DNA of 64,000 bases from Streptomyces rhizosphaerihabitans (lineage in GTDB: Bacteria; Actinomycetota; Actinomycetes; Streptomycetales; Streptomycetaceae), in NCBI RefSeq assembly GCF_025399795.1, contig NZ_JAODTZ010000008.1, positions 62,001-126,000 on the forward strand, written 5' to 3'. The notes below the pieces were generated by a model that was given only the letters and a program-made list of their open reading frames with translations, did not search any database and was not told the DNA's origin. The translations under genes were made by a program, and so were the position numbers. Position 1 is the first letter of the stretch. Every line of letters begins with the position of its first letter. Below are positions 17,633 to 26,203 of this stretch, piece by piece.

Positions 17633-18118
17633 CTACTTGGCGGCGATCTCCGACAGGCAGAGGGTGAAGTCCTTGCTGCCGCCCGTCTGGGTGTACTCGG
17701 CGTACTTGGTGCGGTCGCAACCAGAGTTGTCGCTCTTCTTCTGCTCAACCTTGAACTTTGCCTTGGAGTTGCCGCAGTCCACGACCTTCAGGTCCGGGTT
17801 CGTGGCGCTGTCCGGGTTGCCGATGCTCATGCAGTCGCCGACCTTCGCGGTGTCCGGGTCGTGTCGGCTCGTCAGGTAGCCGACGCCGGCGGCTATGACG
17901 GCACAGACCACGATGCCGATGCGCAGGTACTGCTTGATGCCACGCTTCGGGCGCTGCGGCGGGACGGGGGCGTACCCGGCGGTCGGCTGCTGCGGGAACC
18001 CGGGCTGACCCGGCTGCTGCGGGTATCCCTGCGGGGGCTGCTGGCCGTACGGGGCCTGACCCTGGGGCGGCTGGCCCTGAGCGAACGGGTTTTGGCCCTG
18101 GGGTGGCGGAGTTGTCAC
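17633..18118 (-). CDS. Small membrane-anchored protein, LppU-like (SCO3897 type)
   Basis: A 161-residue protein of unknown function. The N-terminal 65 residues are rich in Pro, Gln and Gly. One membrane segment follows (YLRIGIVVCAVIAAGVGYL), then a small outer domain with four cysteines (VGDCMS, VVDCGN, SGCDR, TLCLS) that could form two disulfides. GTG 18118 follows GGGGGAT. It is convergent with cca. Confidence 0.75.
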   Translation of the reverse strand: MTTPPPQGQNPFAQGQPPQGQAPYGQQPPQGYPQQPGQPGFPQQPTAGYAPVPPQRPKRGIKQYLRIGIVVCAVIAAGVGYLTSRHDPDTAKVGDCMSIGNPDSATNPDLKVVDCGNSKAKFKVEQKKSDNSGCDRTKYAEYTQTGGSKDFTLCLSEIAAK

Positions 18119-18237
18119 TGGGGATCCCCCTGGAACGTAGACGCGTGACGCGTGACGTGAAATAAGACGCACGTAAGCTATCGGTGCCCTCTGACAATGC
18201 AGTAGCCCGAAGTGGCTCTGTGGCACTGATGTGACAC

Positions 18238-19500
18238 TTACTGGAGCTCAAAGCGGGCCATAGTGACCGCAATTGATGCGTAGACCGCTGCCACGGTCAC
18301 GACGAGGGAAGCCGACCGTCCGTCAGAAGGAAGCATCAGGGCGGCTACCGCGGCCGCTCCGACGAAGGCGACGTTGAACAGGACGTCGTAAACGGAGAAG
18401 ATCCGGCCACGGAAGCCGTCATCGACGGAGGACTGCACGATCGTGTCCGTGGCGATCTTCGCCCCTTGCGTGGTCACGCCCAGCGTGAACGCGGCGACCA
18501 GTGTGAGTGTGGGGGCGAACGGGAGACAGAGCGCGGGTGTCAGGACCGCGGCGGCACCGGCGCAGACAGCGATCCAACGGCCCGGGCCCAGTTGTCCGGC
18601 AGCCCAGGGTGTCACCACGGCGGCGACGAAGAAGCCGGCCCCTGAGACACCCACGGCCAGGCCCAGAAGCGCGAGTCCGTCGTCCGAGCCGGATGCCCAC
18701 GCGTAGCGGCAGAGCATCAGCACCATGACGGTCAGGGCGCCGTAGCAGAAGCGCATCAGCGTCATCGTCATCAGAGCCCAGGCCGCCTCCCGCCGTGGGC
18801 GTTCCGCAAGATGACGTACACCCGCGGCAAGGCCTCGCGCGGTGCCGGCGAGAGCCGTGGCCAAGTGGGGGTGGACCAGTTCCTGGTCGGGCCCGAGGAG
18901 GTCCGGGGCGATGCGCAGCGAGGCGAGGGCCGCGCACAGATACAGCGCCGCTCCTACGAGGACCACCGCAGCGTCGGAGTCCGCGACGACCAGCCGTACG
19001 GCGAACGCGAGAGCTCCGCCCATGGTCGCCGCGAGCGTTCCGGCGGTCGGTGAAAGCGAGTTGGCCAGCACCAGACGGTCCGGGTCGACGACACGGGGCA
19101 ACGCGGCCGACAGCCCGGCCAGGACGAAGCGGTTGACCGCGGTGACGGAGAGGGCGGAGGCGTAGAAGAGCCAGTCGGGTACATGGCTCAGCATCAGGAC
19201 AGCTGTCACACATGCCAGCGCCGTGCGCAGCAGATTGCCGTACAGAAGAACCTGTCGACGCCGCCATCGGTCCAGCAGGACCCCCGCGAAGGGGCCGATC
19301 AGGGAGTACGGGAGCAGCAGCACCGCCATCGCGGAGGCGACCGAGGCCGCCGAGGTCTGTTTCTCCGGTGAGAAGACCACATAGGTGGCCAGCGCGACCT
19401 GATAGACGCCGTCGGCGCCCTGGGACAGCAGCCGTACACCGAGCAGGCGTCTGAATTCCTGGAAGCGCAGGAGGACGCGCAGGTCACGCACGACGGCCAT
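18238..19500 (-). CDS. MFS transporter
   Basis: A 420-residue major-facilitator permease with about 12 hydrophobic segments. The loop 2-3 signature is seen as GVLLDRWRRRQVLL. The substrate is unknown. The start is ATG 19500 (MAVVRDLRVLLRF), with GAGG upstream; longer readings would run into the ino1 terminator. It lies directly downstream of inositol-3-phosphate synthase but is separated from it by the hairpin at 19523-19555. Confidence 0.85.
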   Translation of the reverse strand: MAVVRDLRVLLRFQEFRRLLGVRLLSQGADGVYQVALATYVVFSPEKQTSAASVASAMAVLLLPYSLIGPFAGVLLDRWRRRQVLLYGNLLRTALACVTAVLMLSHVPDWLFYASALSVTAVNRFVLAGLSAALPRVVDPDRLVLANSLSPTAGTLAATMGGALAFAVRLVVADSDAAVVLVGAALYLCAALASLRIAPDLLGPDQELVHPHLATALAGTARGLAAGVRHLAERPRREAAWALMTMTLMRFCYGALTVMVLMLCRYAWASGSDDGLALLGLAVGVSGAGFFVAAVVTPWAAGQLGPGRWIAVCAGAAAVLTPALCLPFAPTLTLVAAFTLGVTTQGAKIATDTIVQSSVDDGFRGRIFSVYDVLFNVAFVGAAAVAALMLPSDGRSASLVVTVAAVYASIAVTMARFELQ

Positions 19501-19522
19501 GGGGCACAGCCTCACATACGAG

Positions 19523-19555
19523 GAGGGTCCCCGGGCAACAAGCCCGGGGACCCTC
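19523..19555 (-). terminator. Terminator after inositol-3-phosphate synthase
   Basis: A perfect 14-pair stem (19523-19536 with 19542-19555) with loop AACAA, 24 bases past the end of the inositol synthase gene on the minus strand. Confidence 0.8.
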
Positions 19556-19578
19556 AACAGCAAGCACGAAACCGTGCT

Positions 19579-20661
19579 TTAGCGCTCGACCTCGCCCTTG
19601 ATGAACTTCTCGACGTTGGCGAAGGCCTCGTCGTCGAAGTACTGGACCGGCGGGGACTTCATGAAGTAGCTCGACGCGGAGAGGATCGGGCCGCCGATAC
19701 CGCGGTCCTTGGCGATCTTCGCGGCGCGCAGGGCGTCGATGATGACACCGGCCGAGTTCGGGGAGTCCCAGACCTCGAGCTTGTACTCCAGGTTCAGCGG
19801 GACGTCGCCGAAGGCGCGGCCCTCGAGGCGGACGTACGCCCACTTGCGGTCGTCGAGCCAGGCCACGTAGTCCGAGGGACCGATGTGGACGTTCTTCTCG
19901 CCCATGTCGCGGTCGGGGATCTGCGAGGTGACGGCCTGCGTCTTCGAGATCTTCTTGGACTCGAGGCGGTCGCGCTCCAGCATGTTCTTGAAGTCCATGT
20001 TGCCGCCGACGTTGAGCTGCATGGTGCGCTCAAGACGGACACCGCGGTCCTCGAACAGCTTCGCCATCACACGGTGCGTGATGGTCGCGCCGACCTGCGA
20101 CTTGATGTCGTCGCCGACGATCGGGACGCCGGCCTCGGTGAACTTGTCCGCCCACTCCTTGGTGCCGGCGATGAAGACCGGGAGGGCGTTGACGAAGGCG
20201 ACCTTGGCGTCGATGGCGCACTGGGCGTAGAACTTCGCCGCGGCCTCGGAACCGACGGGCAGGTAGCAGATCAGGACGTCGACCTGCTTGTCCTTCAGGA
20301 CCTGGACCACGTCGACCGGGGTCTCGGCGGACTCCTCGATGGTCATGCGGTAGTACTTACCGAGACCGTCCAGGGTGTGACCGCGCTGGACCGTGACGCC
20401 CTTGTTCGGGACGTCGCAGATCTTGATGGTGTTGTTCTCGCTGGCACCGATGGCGTCGGAGAGGTCGAGGCCGACCTTCTTCGCGTCGACGTCGAACGCG
20501 GCGACGAACTCGATGTCACGGACGTGGTAGTCGCCGAACTGGACGTGCATCAGGCCGGGTACCTTGGCCGCCGGGTCGGCGTCCTTGTAGTACTCGACGC
20601 CCTGAACCAGCGAGGCGGCGCAGTTGCCCACGCCGACGATGGCTACGCGAACCGAACCCAT
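19579..20661 (-). CDS. ino1: Inositol-3-phosphate synthase
   Basis: A 360-residue enzyme that turns glucose 6-phosphate into inositol 3-phosphate using NAD. In actinobacteria it feeds mycothiol and phosphatidylinositol synthesis. The NAD-binding start is [16 protein letters not shown]; family signatures [12 protein letters not shown] and LNVGGNMDF are present. ATG 20661 follows GGGAG. padR lies 43 bases upstream on the same strand, so the two form an operon. Confidence 0.96.
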   Translation of the reverse strand: MGSVRVAIVGVGNCAASLVQGVEYYKDADPAAKVPGLMHVQFGDYHVRDIEFVAAFDVDAKKVGLDLSDAIGASENNTIKICDVPNKGVTVQRGHTLDGLGKYYRMTIEESAETPVDVVQVLKDKQVDVLICYLPVGSEAAAKFYAQCAIDAKVAFVNALPVFIAGTKEWADKFTEAGVPIVGDDIKSQVGATITHRVMAKLFEDRGVRLERTMQLNVGGNMDFKNMLERDRLESKKISKTQAVTSQIPDRDMGEKNVHIGPSDYVAWLDDRKWAYVRLEGRAFGDVPLNLEYKLEVWDSPNSAGVIIDALRAAKIAKDRGIGGPILSASSYFMKSPPVQYFDDEAFANVEKFIKGEVER

Positions 20662-20704
20662 TCCGGTTGCTCCCTGTGTATATCGGTGAAACCCCGAATG
20701 GGTC

Positions 20705-21388
20705 TCACGTGGCGGTGTCGTCGGACGGATCCGGCCGGGGACTGTCCCGGTGCCGGGGCAGGCCGCCCGTCTCTCCAGATGTGTTGTCCTGCTGAGCGGA
20801 GCCGTCGGTGGCGAGACGTTTGACGTCCCGTCCGGCCCGCTCACTCTCGATGAGCTCGTTCAGCCAGCGCACTTCGCGCTCCACGGACTCCATTCCGTGG
20901 CGCTGGAGCTCAAGCGTGTAGTCGTCGAGGCGCTCCCGGGTGCGCGCCAGCGAGGCGCGCATCTTCTCGAGGCGCTCCTCCAGACGGCTGCGGCGGCCCT
21001 CCAGTACGCGCATGCGTACGTCGCGTGACGTCTGCCCGAAGAAGGCGAAGCGAGCGGCGAAGTGCTCGTCCTCGTACGCGTCGGGACCCGTCTGCGCGAG
21101 AAGTTCCTCGAAGTGATCCTTACCTTCCGCCGTCAATCGGTAGACGATCTTGGCGCGACGTCCTGCGAGCGTTGCCGTCAGGGCGTCTTCGGGTGTGGAT
21201 CCTGATTCCTCGATCAACCAGCCGTTGGCGACCAGCGTCTTGAGGCAGGGGTAGAGCGTTCCGTAGCTGAAGGCACGGAACACACCCAGTGACGTATTGA
21301 GTCGTTTGCGCAGCTCATAGCCGTGCATCGGGGACTCGCGGAGCAGGCCGAGTACAGCGAACTCGAGAATCCCGGAACGCCGGCTCAT
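20705..21388 (-). CDS. PadR-family transcriptional regulator
   Basis: A 227-residue regulator. The N-terminal winged helix is typical ([24 protein letters not shown], then [16 protein letters not shown]). A C-terminal coiled-coil dimerisation part follows ([21 protein letters not shown]). Downstream is ino1, so it probably controls inositol synthesis and itself. A 31-base operator-like inverted repeat lies 46 bases before its start. The ribosome-binding site is GGGAGGAGG. Confidence 0.92.
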   Translation of the reverse strand: MSRRSGILEFAVLGLLRESPMHGYELRKRLNTSLGVFRAFSYGTLYPCLKTLVANGWLIEESGSTPEDALTATLAGRRAKIVYRLTAEGKDHFEELLAQTGPDAYEDEHFAARFAFFGQTSRDVRMRVLEGRRSRLEERLEKMRASLARTRERLDDYTLELQRHGMESVEREVRWLNELIESERAGRDVKRLATDGSAQQDNTSGETGGLPRHRDSPRPDPSDDTAT

Positions 21389-21434
21389 CGTCGCCTCCTC
21401 CCTGTCGCTGCCTCGTCGGCACGGTCTTTATGCC

Positions 21435-21465
21435 GTGCTGATGTATCGACTCGATACATCAGCAC
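21435..21465. promoter_or_regulatory. PadR operator (31-base inverted repeat)
   Basis: Two perfect 15-base arms around one central C (21450). The inner part contains ATGT-N11-ACAT, of the kind bound by PadR proteins. Its place before padR-ino1 suggests autoregulation. Confidence 0.75.
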
Positions 21466-21602
21466 GATAGAACGACCTTGAGGATGCGACAAGAGGAACC
21501 GGAGTGAACGGCGTCACATCACTGATTCATACGAAGCAAGTTGCCAGATTTGGGGTGAACTTCGGTGCTAGGTGGGTTTTGACGGTGCGTAGTCTGTGCG
21601 GC

Positions 21603-21755
21603 ATGGACACCACCGGGAACCGAGTGACGTCTGAGAACGTCAACGTCTTTGGTGCAGTACGGGTGAATGCACGATCGACCGCATCCGTACTTCGGGGGGA
21701 CCGGAAACCAGCCGCCGTTTCCAGGCGCGCAAAGGTGCGCCTGCCCGAGGAGTAA
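21603..21755 (+). CDS. Possible 50-residue leader ORF before the penicillin-binding protein
   Basis: A small frame I do not recognise, starting at ATG 21603 nine bases after a TAGTCT -10-like element at 21589-21594, with no ribosome-binding site, so it would be leaderless. It ends in GAG GAG TAA, and these bases form the ribosome-binding site of the next gene (start 21763). Third-position GC is only about 70%. It may be a translated leader or chance. Confidence 0.3.
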   Translation: MDTTGNRVTSENVNVFGAVRVNARSTASVLRGDRKPAAVSRRAKVRLPEE

Positions 21756-21762
21756 TCGTTCG

Positions 21763-24489
21763 ATGAGCGAGCACCGTCGCAAACCGCCGCAGCCGCAGGG
21801 CGGCGGACGTGCCGCGGCCCGGCGCGGCCAGCCACAGACCGGGCCGTCCGCAGGCCGCCGCGAGGCACCGCGAGACGCCACCGGCTCTCCTTCCGATTCT
21901 TATGACTCGGGGGGTGAAGAGAGCCCGTTCGGCAGCCGTGCCGAGGCACGGCGAGCCACACAGCGAGGAAGCGGCGGAGGCCGGCGCAGAGCCGCCGACG
22001 GCGCGGGACACGGTGGCCCCGGAGGAGGGGGAGGCCGACGCGGTGGTCCCCCGGGTCCGGGCGGGCCGGGCCGCGGCCGAGGCCGCGCACCCGAGCCTGC
22101 CCGAAAGCGAATCATCGACTACCCGCGCGCCGGTAAGTACGGCGCCGCGCGCTGGGTGCCGTCCTGGAAGCTTGTGACGGGCCTGTTCATCGGCTTCTGC
22201 GGCAGTATGGTCGCGGCCGCGGGCGTCGCGTACGCCCTGGTGGGCATCCCGGACATCGGCAAGACCGCCAAGGCGCAGAACAACGTCTACTTCTGGGCCG
22301 ACGGCAGCGAGATGGTCGCCACGGGTGGTGAGGCCAACCGCCAGATCATCGGCTACGCGCAGATCCCCAAGGAGATGCGATGGGCGGTCATGTCGGCCGA
22401 GAACAAGACGTTCGAGACCGACAGCGGCGTCGACCCGATGGGTATCGCCCGCGCCTTCGTGAACATGGCCAAGGGCGGCCAGACGCAGGGTGGCTCCACC
22501 ATCACCCAGCAGTACGTGAAGAACGCGATGCTTCAGGACCAGTCACAGACGGTCTCCCGCAAGCTCAGGGAGTTGTTCGTCTCCATCAAGGTCGGGGCCA
22601 AACTGCCCAAGGACCAGATCATGGCCGGCTATCTGAACTCCGCGTACTACGGGCGTAACGCCTACGGCATCCAGGCCGCGGCGCATGCCTACTTCAACAA
22701 GGACGCCACGAAGCTGGACCCGAGTCAGTGCGCCTTCCTGGCGGCGGTGCTCAAGGGCGCCACGTACTACGACCCCGCGGGTGCCCCGTCGATCGACCCG
22801 GCCGCCACGCAGGAGGCCAACCGCAAGCGCGCCGAGGCCCGCTGGGGTTGGATTCTCGACGAAGAGGTCAAGGACGGCCGTCTGAGCCAGACGCGGCGGA
22901 ACGAGTTCAAGACGTTCCCCAAGATCCAGTCTCCGCGGTCCAACGCCGCGCTGAGCGGGCAGGTCGGCTATCTGGTCGACCTGGCCAACACGTACCTGAT
23001 CAAGAACAGCGACAAGACGAAGATCACCGAGACCAAGCTTCGGCAGGGTGGGTATCAGATCCACACGACCTTCGACCAGACGAAGGTCAACGCGCTCGAG
23101 GCCGCGGTGAAGAAGGTGCAGAAGGCCAATATCAAGCCCAAGCTGCGCCCGAAGAACGACAAGTACGTCCAGTTCGGCGGAGCGTCCGTCAATCCGGACA
23201 GCGGTGCGATCGAGGCCATCTACGGCGGTGTGGACGCGACCAGGCACTTCACCGACAACGCCGACCAGACCGGTGCCCAGGTGGGTTCGACGTTCAAGCC
23301 CTTCGTGCTGGCGGCCGCGATGTCCTGGGGTGCCAGGGATCCCGAGGGCGGCCCGTCCCAGGCACAGGACGAACGCACCATCGTCTCGCCGAAGAGCCTG
23401 TACAGCGGCAAGAACGGGCTCAAGATCAAGGACTACAACGGAACCGACTGGACGGACGACAAGGGCAAGGAGTGGCTGCAGCAGAACGACGGCCATCAGT
23501 CCCTCAACCCGCCCTCCTACAAGATCGACCTGCGTGAGGCGATGCGCGAGTCCGTCAACTCCGCTTATGTCCAGCTGGGCATGGACGTCGGCCTGGACAA
23601 GGTGAAGGACGCCGTCCTGAGCGCCGGCATCAAGGAGTCGAGCCTCGCCAGTTCCAGGTTCCCGTCGTTCTCCCTGGGTACCTCCTCCCCGAGTGCGATT
23701 CGCATGGCCGGCGCGTACGCCACCTTTGCGGCCAGCGGAAAGCAGCGGGATCCGTACTCGGTCGAGAGCGTGACCAACGCGGATGGCAACGTCTTCCAGC
23801 ACGACCGTGTCGCGAAGACCGTGGAGGCCTTCACCCCGGCGGTTGCCGACAACGTCACGGACGTTCTGAAGACCGTGGTCGAGAAGGGCACCGGTACCAA
23901 CGCCCAGCTGAAGGGCCGTGAGGTGGCCGGCAAGACCGGTACCACCGACGGCAACAAGTCCGCTTGGTTCGTCGGGTACACCCCGCAGCTGTCCACGGCG
24001 ATCGGCATGTACCGCCTGGACGATGACGAGACCAATAAGAATCGCGAGTTCCTGCAGATGTACGGCACGGGTGGCGAGAAGACCATCCACGGTGCATCGT
24101 TCCCGTCTCAGATCTGGCGGGACTACATGGAGGTCGCGCTCAAGGGGCAGAAGGCGGAGTCCTTCCCGGTGCCCGAGGACATCGGTGAAGTCCTCAACGA
24201 CACTCCGAGCCCGACGCCGACCCCGTCGGCCACGGTGAGCGAGTCGCCGAGCCCGACACCGACTCCGACCCCCAGTGAGACCCTGACGTCTCCTTCGCCC
24301 TCGGCGAGCGAGACCTGCAAGAAGTTCGACTGGACCTGCAGCACCACGGGTGGGACCGATACCGGAGGCACCAGTACAGGTGGCACCGACGGCGGGGTGA
24401 GCGCCTCCCCGTCGGAATCCACCACCAGCTCGACCAGTAGAGGCAATGGCAACGGCAGCGGAGGCCTCTTCGGAGGGTCGAACGGATAG
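21763..24489 (+). CDS. Class A penicillin-binding protein (transglycosylase/transpeptidase)
   Basis: A 908-residue bifunctional peptidoglycan synthase. A Gly/Arg/Pro-rich cytoplasmic part of about 125 residues precedes one membrane segment (LVTGLFIGFCGSMVAAAGVAYAL). The GT51 domain follows, with motif AENKTF (Glu213) and QGGSTITQQYVKN. The transpeptidase domain has STFK (Ser509), SVN (597-599) and KTGT (724-727). The tail is rich in Ser, Pro, Thr and Gly. The first glycosyltransferase motif has Asn where most enzymes have Asp. ATG 21763 follows GAGGAG. A hairpin and two parS sites follow. Confidence 0.95.
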   Translation: MSEHRRKPPQPQGGGRAAARRGQPQTGPSAGRREAPRDATGSPSDSYDSGGEESPFGSRAEARRATQRGSGGGRRRAADGAGHGGPGGGGGRRGGPPGPGGPGRGRGRAPEPARKRIIDYPRAGKYGAARWVPSWKLVTGLFIGFCGSMVAAAGVAYALVGIPDIGKTAKAQNNVYFWADGSEMVATGGEANRQIIGYAQIPKEMRWAVMSAENKTFETDSGVDPMGIARAFVNMAKGGQTQGGSTITQQYVKNAMLQDQSQTVSRKLRELFVSIKVGAKLPKDQIMAGYLNSAYYGRNAYGIQAAAHAYFNKDATKLDPSQCAFLAAVLKGATYYDPAGAPSIDPAATQEANRKRAEARWGWILDEEVKDGRLSQTRRNEFKTFPKIQSPRSNAALSGQVGYLVDLANTYLIKNSDKTKITETKLRQGGYQIHTTFDQTKVNALEAAVKKVQKANIKPKLRPKNDKYVQFGGASVNPDSGAIEAIYGGVDATRHFTDNADQTGAQVGSTFKPFVLAAAMSWGARDPEGGPSQAQDERTIVSPKSLYSGKNGLKIKDYNGTDWTDDKGKEWLQQNDGHQSLNPPSYKIDLREAMRESVNSAYVQLGMDVGLDKVKDAVLSAGIKESSLASSRFPSFSLGTSSPSAIRMAGAYATFAASGKQRDPYSVESVTNADGNVFQHDRVAKTVEAFTPAVADNVTDVLKTVVEKGTGTNAQLKGREVAGKTGTTDGNKSAWFVGYTPQLSTAIGMYRLDDDETNKNREFLQMYGTGGEKTIHGASFPSQIWRDYMEVALKGQKAESFPVPEDIGEVLNDTPSPTPTPSATVSESPSPTPTPTPSETLTSPSPSASETCKKFDWTCSTTGGTDTGGTSTGGTDGGVSASPSESTTSSTSRGNGNGSGGLFGGSNG

Positions 24490-24503
24490 CCGCCTCCGTG
24501 TGT

Positions 24504-24517
24504 GTTTCACGTGAAAC
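24504..24517. other. parS: parS site after the PBP gene
   Basis: A perfect GTTTCACGTGAAAC, 14 bases after the stop codon. Confidence 0.94.
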
Positions 24518-24522
24518 ACACC

Positions 24523-24536
24523 GTTTCATGTGAAAC
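24523..24536. other. parS: Variant parS site beside the previous one
   Basis: GTTTCATGTGAAAC, one base off consensus, starting five bases after the perfect site ends. The pair is separated by 19 bases start to start, close to two helical turns. Confidence 0.75.
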
Positions 24537-24572
24537 GAGGGCCGCCGCACCGACAAGGTGGGGCGGCCCTCG
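24536..24572 (+). terminator. Terminator after the PBP gene
   Basis: An 11-pair stem (24536-24546 with 24562-24572), with inner CACC/GGTG pairing in the loop. Confidence 0.7.
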
Positions 24573-24607
24573 GCCTATTCCTAGACGCGTACGGCAGGAT
24601 GTGCGGC

Positions 24608-26113
24608 ATGCCCAGTGCAGAGACGACGCGAGTGAGCGTGCACGAGCCGGAGCTGGTGCGGCCGACCAAGGATGACGAGGTCGCCGCCAGCGGCAGTGAG
24701 CTGATCGGCGGCCCCATCGGGCGGCGGGCCCTGCTCGGGACGTCCTGGTGGACGCCCGTGCGGGTCGTCGCGCTGGTGGCGATCGGCATGTTCGTCCTCG
24801 GTATGGTCCAGAAGCTGCCGTGCTACGACGGTGGTTGGTTCTTCGGAGCCAGCTCGCAGTACACGCACGCGTGCTATTCGGACATCCCGCACCTCTACCA
24901 GGGGCGGGGTTTCGCCGACGGCCTTGTGCCGTACTTCGACAAGATCCCCGGCGACATGGACTACCTCGAGTACCCGGTGTTGACCGGTGTGTTCATGGAG
25001 GTTGCGGCCTGGCTCACTCCGGGCAGCGGGAGCATCCAGCACCAGGAGCAGGTCTACTGGATGGTCAATGCGGGGATGCTGATGGTGTGCGCGGCGGTCA
25101 TCGCCGTATGCACCGCGCGTACCCACCGTCGTCGCCCCTGGGACGGCCTCCTGGTCGCCCTGGCGCCCGCCTTCGCCCTCACCGCCACGATCAACTGGGA
25201 TCTCCTCGCCGTGGCTCTGCTGGCCGCCGCGATGCTCATGTGGTCGCGGGGTCGCGTCCTGGCCTTCGGTGTCCTGATCGGGCTCGCCACAGCTGCCAAG
25301 TTCTACCCGTTCCTGATTCTCGGGCCGCTTTTCCTGCTGTGCTGGCGGGCCGGCAAGTGGCGTGAGTTCGGTACGGCGCTGCTCGGTGCCGTCGGTGCCT
25401 GGCTGGCCGTGAACCTTCCGGTCATGTACCTCGCACCCGAGGGCTGGGCGAAGTTCTACAGCTTCAGCCATGACCGCGGCGTCGACTTCGGTTCGGTCTT
25501 CCTGTTCATCTCGCAGTGGTTGAAGATCGCGATCACGCCCGACACGGCCAATACCTGGGCGCTGATCATGATGCTGATCATCTGCGCTGGTCTGAGCGCC
25601 GTCACGCTCACCGCCCCCCGTCGCCCCCGCTTCGCTCAGCTCGCGTTCCTGATCGTCGCGGCATTCATCCTCACGAACAAGGTCTACTCGCCCCAGTACG
25701 TGCTGTGGCTCGTCCCGCTCGCGGTGCTGGCCCGGCCGCGCTGGCGGGACTTCCTGATCTGGCAGGCGTGCGAGGTCGCGTACTTCCTGGGTATCTGGAT
25801 GTACCTCGCGTACACGACCAGCGGGGACGCCCATAAGGGCCTGCCGACCGACGGGTATCAAGTCGCCATCGCTGTCCATCTGTTGGGGACGCTGTACCTG
25901 TGCGCGGTGGTCGTACGGGACATCTTCATGCCGGAGCGCGACGTGGTGCGCCGAGAAGGGGACGACGATCCATCGGGCGGACTGCTGGACGGTGCCGAGG
26001 ACGTCTTCGTTCTCGGTCCGGCCGCACATCCGCCCCGGCATGCCGCGCACTTCGACGGGCTCCCCCAGGTCGAATGGGGCGGGAACACGGCACCCGAAGA
26101 CCGTTCGCTCTGA
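24608..26113 (+). CDS. GT87-like multi-pass membrane glycosyltransferase
   Basis: A 501-residue membrane protein with about ten hydrophobic segments. The layout (an early outer loop with acidic residues, then TAAKFYPFLILGPLFLL and KVYSPQYVLWLVPL) resembles the GT87/DUF2029 family of polyprenyl-phosphate-dependent mannosyltransferases. The acceptor is unknown. ATG 24608 has no ribosome-binding site; CAGGAT at 24594-24599 may be a -10 box of a leaderless transcript. A shared terminator separates it from the convergent racemase-like gene. Confidence 0.8.
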   Translation: MPSAETTRVSVHEPELVRPTKDDEVAASGSELIGGPIGRRALLGTSWWTPVRVVALVAIGMFVLGMVQKLPCYDGGWFFGASSQYTHACYSDIPHLYQGRGFADGLVPYFDKIPGDMDYLEYPVLTGVFMEVAAWLTPGSGSIQHQEQVYWMVNAGMLMVCAAVIAVCTARTHRRRPWDGLLVALAPAFALTATINWDLLAVALLAAAMLMWSRGRVLAFGVLIGLATAAKFYPFLILGPLFLLCWRAGKWREFGTALLGAVGAWLAVNLPVMYLAPEGWAKFYSFSHDRGVDFGSVFLFISQWLKIAITPDTANTWALIMMLIICAGLSAVTLTAPRRPRFAQLAFLIVAAFILTNKVYSPQYVLWLVPLAVLARPRWRDFLIWQACEVAYFLGIWMYLAYTTSGDAHKGLPTDGYQVAIAVHLLGTLYLCAVVVRDIFMPERDVVRREGDDDPSGGLLDGAEDVFVLGPAAHPPRHAAHFDGLPQVEWGGNTAPEDRSL

Positions 26114-26140
26114 GCGAACAGGACGCGGAAGAGTCACGCA

Positions 26141-26173
26141 AAAGGCCGTACACGGTGTCCGTGTACGGCCTTT
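26141..26173. terminator. Bidirectional terminator
   Basis: A perfect 15-pair stem (26141-26155 with 26159-26173) and three-base loop between convergent genes, with A-rich and T-rich ends. Confidence 0.85.
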
Positions 26174-26203
26174 CTGCTGGGCCTGAGCGCGTGAAGGGCG
26201 GGG

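Noticed and set aside
24581..26137. A 518-residue minus-strand frame opposite the GT87-like gene
   Set aside because: Antisense shadow of a membrane protein gene; no start signal.
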